Made by a program: the position numbers and the translations under genes
Shown: piece by piece, positions 6,791 through 13,062 of the stretch
Layout: every line of letters starts with the position of its first letter
Numbering within the stretch: position 1 is the stretch's first letter
Origin: a virus
IMG/VR virus record: IMGVR_UViG_3300037485_000094
Location: 1-31,477 of that record
Direction: 5' to 3' (one strand)
Length of the DNA stretch: 31,477 bases
Notes under the pieces: generated by a model
What the model saw: the letters and a program-made list of their open reading frames with translations, nothing else
Told to the model about the DNA's origin: nothing
Database searches by the model: none

Positions 6791-7305
6791 TATTGCAACT
6801 GTCTTACTTTGTTTTTATAAACTCTGATTATTTCTTTGATTTCATCTATGCTCCATTTTTTCTCTATATGTGCTTTTTCTTGAAGTTCTATTAATCTTTC
6901 TGCTCCTATCCGTTTTTCTATGCCAATTTGATAGTTTAGTAAGTTGCCTGATAAGTAAGTGTTACACGCTTCGCATTGTAAATGAACGTTGTCCTCGTCA
7001 AATCGAACGTTTGAATGACCTCCCTGTGAGTAATAGTGTCCTGCATTTTTTTTCTTAGGAGGTAAACCACAGGATATGCACCATAGTCCGTTATCTCGCA
7101 GTCTTATGTATTGATTGAATATTGTTTGTGCTTCCTTTAACCAATCCTGTGTGGTTTTTAAGTCGTTCTTCATCCGTGTTTTCGTTTCCTTCCAAGTTTT
7201 TTCTTTTACCTCAGCTACAAATGCTTTTATGCAATCGTCTTTTAAGCAAAATTTGTGATTGAAACGGATAGGTTCGAACTTATCTTTGCAATGTTTACAT
7301 CTCAT
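6790..7305 (-). CDS. ninG: NinG/Rap recombination nuclease
   Basis: Homologue of lambda NinG (Rap), an HNH-like structure-specific endonuclease acting on recombination joints. The N-terminus has a small zinc site with C3, C6, C20 and C25. The characteristic core follows: KEAQTIFNQYIRLRDNGLWC, CISCG (76-80), AGHYYSQGGHSNVRFDEDNV and HLQCEACN (108-115), ending in SGNLLNYQIGIEKRIGAE. Length (171 aa) is close to lambda NinG. It overlaps the C5 methyltransferase by 11 bases and the following nuclease by one base. Confidence 0.9.
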   Translation of the reverse strand: MRCKHCKDKFEPIRFNHKFCLKDDCIKAFVAEVKEKTWKETKTRMKNDLKTTQDWLKEAQTIFNQYIRLRDNGLWCISCGLPPKKKNAGHYYSQGGHSNVRFDEDNVHLQCEACNTYLSGNLLNYQIGIEKRIGAERLIELQEKAHIEKKWSIDEIKEIIRVYKNKVRQLQ

Positions 7306-7963
7306 CTTGACTCAAAATATAGTTAGACCATTGTTCTGCCATTGCGTTAGCTATTCCGTCAAATGTTTTACTTCTTAAAGTTCGTCTTTCTGCGGGTGTT
7401 TTTGCTTTGCTTAATGCTTCAAAATACCATTTAGGCTGTTTCTTAAGTTGTCCTTTATGGCTTACAAATTCTATAAACTCGCCTTTACCTACTATGTTAG
7501 TTGGAACTAAATTAGGTAACTTAAATAACCAAAGACACGTACTTTTCTGCGCTTCATCACCAAATTGCCAAGGTTGGATTATTTGGTTCGGCTTTCTTAT
7601 TCCAGTGCTTATAACTGAAATAGGATTCTCAATGACTTTGTATTTTATTTGTGCGTTCATTAATTGCCCGACAAACTCTAAAGCTTCCTCTTGGTCTTTG
7701 TGTCTTTGTTCGTTTTTACTTCCGTCTTTGTTATAAAGCCAACGCGCACCGCTTACAGCTAAAAATGTACAAGGCGGGTGTGCTATCATTAAATCCCAAC
7801 CCAAATCAATTACTTCAAACACGTCTTGTTGGTAATGCCATTCAGGATGTCCACCACTGCAAGGTAATAAGTCACAGCTAAACGCTTCGTGTCCTAATTT
7901 TCTAAACGCTTTTGTAACAGATTGGCTTTCTTCGCACGCTATTAATACTTTTAATTTTCTCAT
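7295..7963 (-). CDS. Short C5-cytosine DNA methyltransferase-like protein
   Basis: Residues 5-32 (KVLIACEESQSVTKAFRKLG and following) resemble the SAM-binding motif I of C5-cytosine methyltransferases. The catalytic PPC is at 63-65 (AHPPCTFLAV) and the ENP motif at 112-114 (VIENPISVIS). Near the C-terminus FDGIANAMAEQW resembles motif X. At 222 aa it is much shorter than classical enzymes and lacks a visible target-recognition domain, like a group of phage-only proteins. It may methylate cytosine with low specificity or may modify by another route. It joins its neighbours by TAATG and an 11-base overlap. Confidence 0.8.
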   Translation of the reverse strand: MRKLKVLIACEESQSVTKAFRKLGHEAFSCDLLPCSGGHPEWHYQQDVFEVIDLGWDLMIAHPPCTFLAVSGARWLYNKDGSKNEQRHKDQEEALEFVGQLMNAQIKYKVIENPISVISTGIRKPNQIIQPWQFGDEAQKSTCLWLFKLPNLVPTNIVGKGEFIEFVSHKGQLKKQPKWYFEALSKAKTPAERRTLRSKTFDGIANAMAEQWSNYILSQDEM

Positions 7964-8217
7964 TAGTCTACAATTATTGATTCTACAAATTGACGAAACT
8001 TAATCTGCAAATCTACCTGCTGCTCGTAGATTTCCTCTCGGTTTGCTCCGTACACTTCAAGTACCTGATTGTCTACTCGTCTTATTTCTTGCATTAAGAT
8101 ATTTGCTTTACGCTTTAAGTTCTGTTTGAAAACTGATTGGTCGTTTAAATCTTCAATCCAATCTGCTAATACTGGTAATACTGCTGCTAAGGCAACTAAT
8201 TTGTGTTCGTTTCTCAT
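7963..8217 (-). CDS. Conserved helical hypothetical protein, 84 aa
   Basis: Predicted almost entirely helical, starting MRNEHKLVALAAVLPVLADW and ending FRQFVESIIVD. I recall similar unannotated proteins in Bacteroidota phages but know no function. Both ends form TAATG-type one-base overlaps with the flanking methyltransferase genes, so it is translationally coupled to both. It might be an accessory subunit, but this is only suggested by position. Confidence 0.65.
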   Translation of the reverse strand: MRNEHKLVALAAVLPVLADWIEDLNDQSVFKQNLKRKANILMQEIRRVDNQVLEVYGANREEIYEQQVDLQIKFRQFVESIIVD

Positions 8218-8849
8218 TAGAATAGTTTTTGTTGGTTAGTATGGTTTTTAATTCTTTGTATCGATTTTTCGTAATATTCTGAATCAAGTTCACAAGCGGT
8301 CAACTCAAATCCGTAATCGTGACAAGCTATGGCAATACTTCCACTACCTAAATGAGTGTCAAGTATTTTGTCGCCTTGCTTTGAGTACACATCAAGTATC
8401 CATTTGTAAAGTTTTATCGGTTTTTCAGTAGGATGAGTTCTTGTGAATTGAATTTGTTGAATTGAAGTCTTAAATATTTTAGCTGATTTATCAATACTTA
8501 TCCAAGCATACTCACACATAGCTTGGTCTAATCCTTCAGGTTGACACTTATCCCAACATATCATACCTCTTGAGTTACCAAGTATATCTAAAAAATAATT
8601 TCCACCCCAAATAATTTGATTTCTTGAAACTCTTTTAAGTTCATCAAAATAAGATTTGTTTGGTCTATCTATATCCCAATTTTTAGGAGTATATTTTATT
8701 TTAGAATTTTTATTTTTTTGTTTTCGTTTTGCATAATCAATCCCATAAGGCGGGTCAACAATAGCCAAATCAAAATAGTTGTCGGGATAACGTGCCATCA
8801 ACTGCATATTGTCCTCGTTTGTGATTGTTATTTTATCTGTTACTTTCAT
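8217..8849 (-). CDS. DNA N6-adenine (or N4-cytosine) methyltransferase, beta class
   Basis: A 210-aa stand-alone amino-methyltransferase. DPPYGIDYA lies at 32-40, HPTEKP at 139-144, and the SAM-binding region HLGSGS at 166-171 where most relatives have FxGSGS. The order DPPY then SAM motif is beta class. A short basic insert (KRKQKNKNSK, 41-50) may contact DNA. It would protect phage DNA from host restriction or mark it for replication control. Unlike the ParB fusion it is expressed with the replication genes. It starts in an ATGA overlap with the 98-aa gene. Confidence 0.88.
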   Translation of the reverse strand: MKVTDKITITNEDNMQLMARYPDNYFDLAIVDPPYGIDYAKRKQKNKNSKIKYTPKNWDIDRPNKSYFDELKRVSRNQIIWGGNYFLDILGNSRGMICWDKCQPEGLDQAMCEYAWISIDKSAKIFKTSIQQIQFTRTHPTEKPIKLYKWILDVYSKQGDKILDTHLGSGSIAIACHDYGFELTACELDSEYYEKSIQRIKNHTNQQKLF

Positions 8850-9142
8850 AGCTTAATGTCTTTATATTTTAATTCGTGTTCAAGTTCTTCAATTCTTTGT
8901 TTAAGTTCTCCGTTTATTTGTAGGCATCTGATTATTTCTCTGCCTTGTAAGCGTAGTTCTGTTTCAAGTTCGTGTATTGCTTGTTCAACTTGTTTTAAAT
9001 CGTTCTCCGTGTCTTTTGCTCCGTTAATGTATGCAACTGCTGATGGTTTATTTTCTTGTAGCTCTTCTCTCGTTAGCTTTACTTTCCAAATGTTCTTTTG
9101 AATTAGTCCTTTGATGTAAAGCAGTTTTAGTCCTATGTCCAT
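8846..9142 (-). CDS. Coiled-coil hypothetical protein, 98 aa
   Basis: Residues 45-95 form a strong predicted coiled coil with heptad leucines and alternating charges (ending ELKQRIEELEHELKYKDIKL). The N-terminal part is short and basic. No family recognised. It overlaps the helicase gene end by 10 bases and the methyltransferase start by 4, so it is produced with the replication proteins and may act as a helicase partner or loader; that is position-based inference only. Confidence 0.6.
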   Translation of the reverse strand: MDIGLKLLYIKGLIQKNIWKVKLTREELQENKPSAVAYINGAKDTENDLKQVEQAIHELETELRLQGREIIRCLQINGELKQRIEELEHELKYKDIKL

Positions 9143-10137
9143 CCTTTATTGTTTAGTGCGTTTAACTTTTGTTCTACCATTGTGAGCTTTTTCTGCTCAG
9201 GTAGTTTCTTTGTTCGATTAGCGTAAATACGATTGCCTTTGTAATCAAGCATATAAAATTGGTATTTATCTAAGTCCAAATATAGTTTATATACTCCGTT
9301 TTTTGATACGCCTTTAGGTTTGCTTTTAGCTACCTTCAAATGCACTTCGTTTTTCTCTGCTCCTACTCCATCACTATCCATTAATCCAAAAGGAGGACGC
9401 CAAGGAATCAATACGCTTAATCCTTTTCTAAACCAAACTTGACCTCCAGCGAAATCTCTTGCACTTGGCATAGGAAAATAACTGATGTCAGTTCCTGCTA
9501 TTGTCTTAGAACTTACCATAGGTTGGTCACGAACGTGATTAATTACGCAATTGTGTCTACCTGTTCTTCTTGCGTTTTTTCGCACCGTTCCTAAAATCCT
9601 ACTAAGGTATTTATCTTCACGTCCTAAATCACTTGGTAAAAACTCCTCCGTTAATTCGTTCCAAGGGTCAATCGTAGTTGTGTGAATCTTAATTCCCTCT
9701 TTCTTTTCAATTTCATCTACTAAGTCGTAAAACTTTGTAATGGTTAAATCTTCGTCTATTGGGTCAATCACAATAAAATGCTCGTTAATAAACATCTCAG
9801 CAACTATCTGCTCTGAGTTAGTCATTGAGTTTTGTCCTTGAACGTAAGGTTTACCAATGTACTTGTAACAAAGCTCTGCAAATATTTCAGCACTACTTCC
9901 TGTTTCAGGTGAAAATACAACGTGATTCCAATTATGTAAACACGAAAGGTTAATAAGAATTTCAAACCAAAGCTCCGTCTTTCCACTGGCAGGTGCAGAA
10001 CCTATGTAAGTTGTACATCCTTCTTTTATTGTGTAAGGAAGTATATCCCAATCCCATCCTATTGACTTTCCTCTTACGTCTTTCTGTAAGCGTATATCAA
10101 AAAGTTCGTTGTTTACGTTTGTTAGTCTTTTGTACAT
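9133..10137 (-). CDS. DnaB/RecA-type replicative helicase ATPase
   Basis: A 334-aa RecA-fold ATPase with Walker A GSAPASGKT (46-54) and a Walker B-like TTIDPWNEL (154-162). The motif HNCVINHVRDQP (195-206) matches the DnaB/KaiC H4-type strand, and residues 221-246 (around FPMPSARDFAGGQVW) resemble the DnaB segment that precedes the arginine finger. No DnaB N-terminal domain or primase domain is present, as in many small phages that use a single ATPase core. It probably unwinds the phage origin with the upstream initiator. It shares a one-base TAATG junction with that gene. Confidence 0.85.
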   Translation of the reverse strand: MYKRLTNVNNELFDIRLQKDVRGKSIGWDWDILPYTIKEGCTTYIGSAPASGKTELWFEILINLSCLHNWNHVVFSPETGSSAEIFAELCYKYIGKPYVQGQNSMTNSEQIVAEMFINEHFIVIDPIDEDLTITKFYDLVDEIEKKEGIKIHTTTIDPWNELTEEFLPSDLGREDKYLSRILGTVRKNARRTGRHNCVINHVRDQPMVSSKTIAGTDISYFPMPSARDFAGGQVWFRKGLSVLIPWRPPFGLMDSDGVGAEKNEVHLKVAKSKPKGVSKNGVYKLYLDLDKYQFYMLDYKGNRIYANRTKKLPEQKKLTMVEQKLNALNNKGWT

Positions 10138-10751
10138 TAGTCTATGATTGTTGTTGGAAGGTTAAATTTAGGTTTATTTCTTTCAAGTTGATTCTTTTTC
10201 CATCTTTCTAAACGACTTTTTATATTGAATGAAGTTTCTTTTTCAAATCTCATCTTCTTATCCTTATCTCCGTGTTCAGTCCAATACTCGTAAAATTCAC
10301 GCAAAATTACTTTATCAAAAGAATCTAAAAAAGACTTTAAATTATCAGCAAACTTTTGTTTGCGAACTAATATATTATCTTCTTCTTTATCTTTATCTAT
10401 AATGCTTGAGCCTTGCTTTAGCGACGCTTTAGCCTTGCTTAAGCCACCCTTACGTCCTGATTCGCTGAGTTTCAATCGTTTAGAAGATATTTCTTCTTTC
10501 TCTAAATCAAGAAATCTAATTACTAAATTATTTTTTTTAGTTTTTAAATATCCTTTTTCAATTAATAAATCAACAATTGTAGCATTCCTTAAGCGTAGCT
10601 TTGCTTCATCTACTGACATCTGATTATTACGATTCCAGTATTCAGCACATACGCTAATAAAAGCTCCTTGCAATTCAAATGATTCATAGCTAATGTTACC
10701 TGTAATCCACTCAGTAGCATTAAACTTAAAAAATGGTAGTTCCTTACTCAT
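10137..10751 (-). CDS. Replication initiator-like protein (DUF1376-type)
   Basis: The N-terminus FFKFNATEWITGNISYESFE (7-26) with LQGAFISVCAEYW (27-39) is the DUF1376-like winged-helix start found in phage replisome organisers. A linker with GRKGGLSKAKASLKQGSS (about 99-116) follows, then a charged C-terminal domain (135-204). It would bind the origin and load the helicase encoded next. The linker-coding DNA holds two 14-bp direct repeats in a locally GC-richer island (10404-10445), which fits an internal origin as in lambda O. The role is inferred from motif and position. Confidence 0.75.
   Translation of the reverse strand: MSKELPFFKFNATEWITGNISYESFELQGAFISVCAEYWNRNNQMSVDEAKLRLRNATIVDLLIEKGYLKTKKNNLVIRFLDLEKEEISSKRLKLSESGRKGGLSKAKASLKQGSSIIDKDKEEDNILVRKQKFADNLKSFLDSFDKVILREFYEYWTEHGDKDKKMRFEKETSFNIKSRLERWKKNQLERNKPKFNLPTTIID
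10404..10445. repeat. Paired 14-bp direct repeats, candidate origin iterons
   Basis: AGCCTTGCTTTAGC (10409-10422) and AGCCTTGCTTAAGC (10431-10444) differ by one base and start 22 bp apart, two helical turns. GCTTTAGC also occurs in the spacer at 10426-10433. The spacing is not a multiple of three, so a protein repeat does not explain it. It lies inside the initiator gene and is GC-richer than its surroundings. Confidence 0.5.
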
Positions 10752-10929
10752 TGGTTGTACATTTACTAAATTCTTCTAAACATTTTATTAGTGTGTATGC
10801 TTGTTTATTGTCTATGCAGACAGTTCTTGAGCCTTCTCCTTCAATAATTTCAAAGCAAATATGCTCTCCTTTTGATACAATCAATTCATCTTTTTCGTTA
10901 AATTGACATCTTAAATAAATTTCATTCAT
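10744..10929 (-). CDS. Small acidic hypothetical protein, 61 aa
   Basis: First gene after the structured RNA region. The protein begins MNEIYLRCQFNEKDELIVSK and looks like a small beta-rich fold with four cysteines (8, 25, 38, 50). No family recognised. It overlaps the initiator gene by 8 bases and so is the leading cistron of the replication operon. Its position directly behind a possible attenuator makes it the first product affected by that element. Confidence 0.6.
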   Translation of the reverse strand: MNEIYLRCQFNEKDELIVSKGEHICFEIIEGEGSRTVCIDNKQAYTLIKCLEEFSKCTTNE

Positions 10930-10944
10930 TTTATGAAAAATTAA

Positions 10945-11042
10945 GTAAATAAAAAAACCCTCGCAAATCCATCGGGTCTCACTTCGATTTCATTACAAGG
11001 GTAAATAATTCCTTAAGGATTTATAGTGTGAGACCAATCCTG
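10945..11042 (-). ncRNA. Candidate structured RNA or attenuator leader before replication genes
   Basis: On the minus strand, starting a few bases after a TATATTTG box, the sequence can fold in several ways. P1 pairs GGTCTCAC (11035-11028) with GTGAGACC (10982-10975), 8 perfect bp. ACCCTTG (11002-10996) inside the P1 loop pairs with CGAGGGT (10963-10957), 7 bp with one G-U, which makes a pseudoknot. AAATCC (11022-11017) can pair with GGATTT (10970-10965), or AATCC with GGATT (11040-11036). CCTTAAGG (11018-11011) is self-complementary. Seven T follow (10957-10951). ACCC (10977-10974) with GGGT (10960-10957) would form a short terminator hairpin that competes with P1. There is no open reading frame of note. 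It may be a stand-alone RNA of about 90 nt or a switching leader. Confidence 0.6.
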
Positions 11043-11044
11043 TA

Positions 11045-11052
11045 CAAATATA
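11045..11052 (-). promoter_or_regulatory. Promoter -7 box ahead of the structured RNA
   Basis: TATATTTG on the minus strand matches TAnnTTTG exactly. The expected start is about 5-8 bases downstream, immediately before the first RNA helix. No TTTG is present at the 19-base upstream position, so only the -7 half is convincing. Confidence 0.55.
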
Positions 11053-11058
11053 ACGAAC

Positions 11059-11469
11059 TTATTCCAATAAAGTTGCTTCAGGATTAAAATTTTTATATCT
11101 ACCTTCTTTTATCCATCGTTTAACTCTCTGGAGCTTGTATAAATTAGTAGAATCCATAACGTCTGAAATTAAATCTCTTGGTTCAATATAATACTCCGTG
11201 TTTTTCAAGAATACCTGATACTCACGAATGAAACTTGTGTACTCGTGTTTATTATACTTGTTCATATTTTTGTGCGTTTCGATATTATGTAAAACCGATG
11301 CGTGATGCTGATTAAAATACGAACCTATTTCGCCAAGTGTTAACTGCTCTTTTCGTAGTCTATACATTAGGTAGCATTTCTTATAAATGATTTCTCTATG
11401 TCTATTGCGTTTGTTTAATCCATCTCGTTCTATCAAGTACGTTACCTTGTCCATTAAGTTATCTTTCAT
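11059..11469 (-). CDS. DnaA domain IV-like DNA-binding protein, 136 aa
   Basis: Residues 20-68 resemble the C-terminal DNA-binding domain of DnaA. The helix LTLGEIGSYFNQHHASVLHN (43-62) corresponds to the DnaA pattern of IG-x-x-F followed by DHSTV. No AAA+ domain is present, so it binds DNA without the motor. It could recognise DnaA-box-like sites in the phage origin or act as a regulator. The C-terminal half is charged and helical with no known motif. It starts by an ATGA overlap with the 47-aa gene and ends just before the structured RNA region. Confidence 0.72.
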   Translation of the reverse strand: MKDNLMDKVTYLIERDGLNKRNRHREIIYKKCYLMYRLRKEQLTLGEIGSYFNQHHASVLHNIETHKNMNKYNKHEYTSFIREYQVFLKNTEYYIEPRDLISDVMDSTNLYKLQRVKRWIKEGRYKNFNPEATLLE

Positions 11470-11609
11470 ATTTGCTCTATTTTAAATGTTCCGTTGTTAA
11501 ATCTTCCTGTTTCAATAAGGTCGTATTTTTTCCAATTGGCTAAATTCTTGGAATGGAATCTCCACTCTTGAATTGTTGTTAGTCCTATGACGTAGCTTAA
11601 TTTATACAT
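11466..11609 (-). CDS. Small hypothetical protein, 47 aa
   Basis: The ATG at 11609 (MYKLSYVIGLTTIQEWRFHS) is chosen over a longer in-frame start at 11735. The upstream part is already used in another frame by the two small genes before it, which are linked by their own ATGA junction. The reading ends in an ATGA overlap with the DnaA-like gene. The protein is basic-aromatic with no recognised domain. Confidence 0.55.
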   Translation of the reverse strand: MYKLSYVIGLTTIQEWRFHSKNLANWKKYDLIETGRFNNGTFKIEQI

Positions 11610-11710
11610 AACGTGATTAGTTTTAATATGATTAACACTCCTGCGATTACTAAACTCACTACAATTCCTATCATTGAACATTTGTAGTTTTCTTTTCTTT
11701 TGTAGCTCAT
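11597..11710 (-). CDS. Small membrane protein, 37 aa
   Basis: A basic N-terminus (MSYKRKENYK) is followed by one hydrophobic segment at residues 13-36 (MIGIVVSLVIAGVLIILKLI onward). It starts in an ATGA overlap with the 42-aa gene and overlaps the next gene by 13 bases. A single-pass inner-membrane peptide made early suggests a role at the host envelope such as superinfection exclusion, but nothing in the sequence proves it. Confidence 0.6.
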   Translation of the reverse strand: MSYKRKENYKCSMIGIVVSLVIAGVLIILKLITLCIN

Positions 11711-11835
11711 AACGTTTGATTAAATTTGATTTCACATATTCTCCTGTAAAGTTCCTCGTTGAAACTTCCTCTGATTGTTTCTGCTGATGACTTCGTTTTC
11801 CAAAACTTAATCATCCTTTGTAGTTTAAATACCAT
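11707..11835 (-). CDS. Small basic hypothetical protein, 42 aa
   Basis: Begins MVFKLQRMIKFWKTKSSAET. It overlaps the 114-aa gene upstream by 11 bases and stops inside the start codon of the membrane peptide (ATGA). These two junctions are the main evidence. The protein is basic and likely helical, with no recognised family. Confidence 0.55.
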   Translation of the reverse strand: MVFKLQRMIKFWKTKSSAETIRGSFNEELYRRICEIKFNQTL

Positions 11836-12169
11836 AATCACTCCAATGTGTAAAATCATCTGTTTCTAAATCCTGCATCTTCTCAAGTGATTGATTGTAA
11901 AACCACAAGGTATTGTTTCTGTATTCTTTTAATTTTTCATTTAAGAAGGCAGTATATTCTTCCGTGATTTCAATGTTTCCTGTTTCATCGTTAAGGTAGT
12001 GAAAAAACGTACCTGACAAAGGAGTAACTGAAAAGTCTATATAATTACTTGTGCATTCGTCTGACCAATCAAAGTCGCAAAGAACACTATAACAATACTC
12101 TCCGTATAGGTATTCAAGCTCCATTGTGTATGGACTATATTTGTAGTCTGTTATTTCAAAGTTGTTCAT
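11825..12169 (-). CDS. Acidic hypothetical protein, 114 aa
   Basis: An acidic, aromatic-rich protein (beginning MNNFEITDYKYSPYTMELEY) with many Asp, Glu, Tyr and Trp residues and a probable beta-rich N-terminal half followed by a helix (NEKLKEYRNNTLWFYNQS). No family recognised. Strongly acidic early phage proteins often mimic DNA and inhibit host nucleases or regulators. That is only a possibility here. It lies 1 base after the 65-aa membrane-protein gene in the early operon. Confidence 0.65.
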   Translation of the reverse strand: MNNFEITDYKYSPYTMELEYLYGEYCYSVLCDFDWSDECTSNYIDFSVTPLSGTFFHYLNDETGNIEITEEYTAFLNEKLKEYRNNTLWFYNQSLEKMQDLETDDFTHWSDYGI

Positions 12170-12170
12170 C

Positions 12171-12368
12171 TTATTTGTTTTTAGTAATTAGTTGTCCGTA
12201 CTTCTCTAATACGGGGGATTGAACGTGTTTTGCTTCGATTTGCGGAGCTTTCTCCGTTTTCATATACGTTGGTTGCGTAGCTATAAAATAACTCATTACA
12301 ATCCAAAATAATGATAAAGCGAATACAGTACCTATAATGTCCTTTTGATTTTCGTTTAAAGTTTTCAT
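12171..12368 (-). CDS. Small single-pass membrane protein, 65 aa
   Basis: The ATG at 12368 is preferred because it forms an ATGA overlap with the preceding gene; a longer reading would begin 39 bases upstream inside that gene. Residues 1-9 are polar, 10-29 are a transmembrane segment (IIGTVFALSLFWIVMSYFIA), and about 35 polar residues follow. Function unknown. Early membrane peptides of this kind are candidates for host-takeover or exclusion functions. Confidence 0.6.
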   Translation of the reverse strand: MKTLNENQKDIIGTVFALSLFWIVMSYFIATQPTYMKTEKAPQIEAKHVQSPVLEKYGQLITKNK

Positions 12369-12529
12369 AGTCCTAAAGTTTTTAATAAGTTGTGAATAGT
12401 TGACCAACGTGTAGTCGCTGATTCTGTAATAGGGTCGTGAACTCCTAAGATGTCAATACATTGCTGAAGGTCATCGTATAATTTACGTTCTTCTGCTTTA
12501 ATTAAGTCAATCATTTCTTGTTTTTTCAT
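12365..12529 (-). CDS. Small helical hypothetical protein, 54 aa
   Basis: The start at 12529 (MKKQEMIDLIKAEERKLYDD) avoids overlapping the preceding 57-aa gene and leaves an 11-base spacer. The protein is charged and helical, probably a two-helix hairpin. No known domain. Its stop overlaps the next ATG (ATGA). Confidence 0.55.
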   Translation of the reverse strand: MKKQEMIDLIKAEERKLYDDLQQCIDILGVHDPITESATTRWSTIHNLLKTLGL

Positions 12530-12539
12530 AGCGTTGTTT

Positions 12540-12713
12540 TTAATTGTTAATTGATATAACATTTTCGGCAGAAATACACTTGCCTTGTGGTTTACCTTCC
12601 ATCTCTACTAAAATTCCACCACTACTTAACACCATTAATAATGGACAAGTAATAATCGTGTACTTTAAACCTTCGGAAGTCATTGCGTAAAATTTAAATG
12701 TTGCAGTTTTCAT
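12540..12713 (-). CDS. First gene of the early operon, small hypothetical protein, 57 aa
   Basis: This is the first reading frame after the strong early promoter (12748-12778), with a leader of about 30 bases. The protein begins MKTATFKFYAMTSEGLKYTI and appears to be a small beta-rich fold with two cysteines. No family recognised. Its promoter-proximal place implies it is made first and abundantly after infection, so it is a candidate host-takeover factor; the sequence gives no further clue. Confidence 0.55.
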   Translation of the reverse strand: MKTATFKFYAMTSEGLKYTIITCPLLMVLSSGGILVEMEGKPQGKCISAENVISINN

Positions 12714-12999
12714 AGCTTTTAATTTTTGTTTGTGAATTAATTATATACAAATATAAAGACTATTTCTTAACCACCAAACTTTTCCAACAATTTTTTTTAA
12801 TTATTTTACATTTATTTTGAAAAACCTTGATTTTACTGAAAGAAATTATACGTGAAAACTACTTAATGTAAAGGAAATTCACTTAATTATACCCGATAAG
12901 GTGTAATTAAAAGCACAATACAATGTGATTTTATCTTTTATATAAGAACTTATATTATTAAGTGTATTTAAACGCACATTATAATAAGGTTATAGCCAT
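12714..12999. other. Intergenic control region between late terminator and early operon
   Basis: About 285 bases with no credible gene on either strand, very AT-rich. It holds the early promoter near its low end. Around 12883-12910 there is a dyad, TTAATTATACC and GGTGTAATTAA, 11 bp arms with one mismatch and a 6-base centre. Short motifs of the ACTTAA/TTAAGT type recur (12871, 12881, 12957). These could be operator sites or replication signals; no U-tract follows the dyad, so it is not a terminator. Confidence 0.5.
12748..12778 (-). promoter_or_regulatory. Early promoter, full Bacteroidota consensus
   Basis: On the minus strand TTTG (12778-12775), exactly 19 bases, then TATATTTG (12755-12748). 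This matches TTTG-N19-TAnnTTTG in full. Expected transcription start is about 12740, giving a leader of roughly 30 bases before the first early gene. It is the best host-type promoter I found in the window. Confidence 0.85.
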
Positions 13000-13026
13000 A
13001 AAAAAAGGGATACCTTTCGATACCCC
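13000..13026 (-). terminator. Strong intrinsic terminator at the end of the late operon
   Basis: On the minus strand GGGGTATC (13026-13019), a GAAA tetraloop, GGTATCCC (13014-13007), then seven T (13006-13000). The 8-bp stem has two G-U pairs and a stabilising GNRA loop. It lies 37 bases after the metallophosphoesterase gene and insulates late from early transcription. Confidence 0.9.
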
Positions 13027-13062
13027 TAATTTAAAACCAAATAACTATGAACTGCAAATATA

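Noticed and set aside
11610-11735. Longer N-terminus for the 47-aa gene
   Set aside because: The stretch is used in other frames by two small genes linked by ATGA, one with a clear membrane helix.
12883-12910. Dyad as an intrinsic terminator
   Set aside because: No U-tract follows on either strand and the stem is AT-rich.
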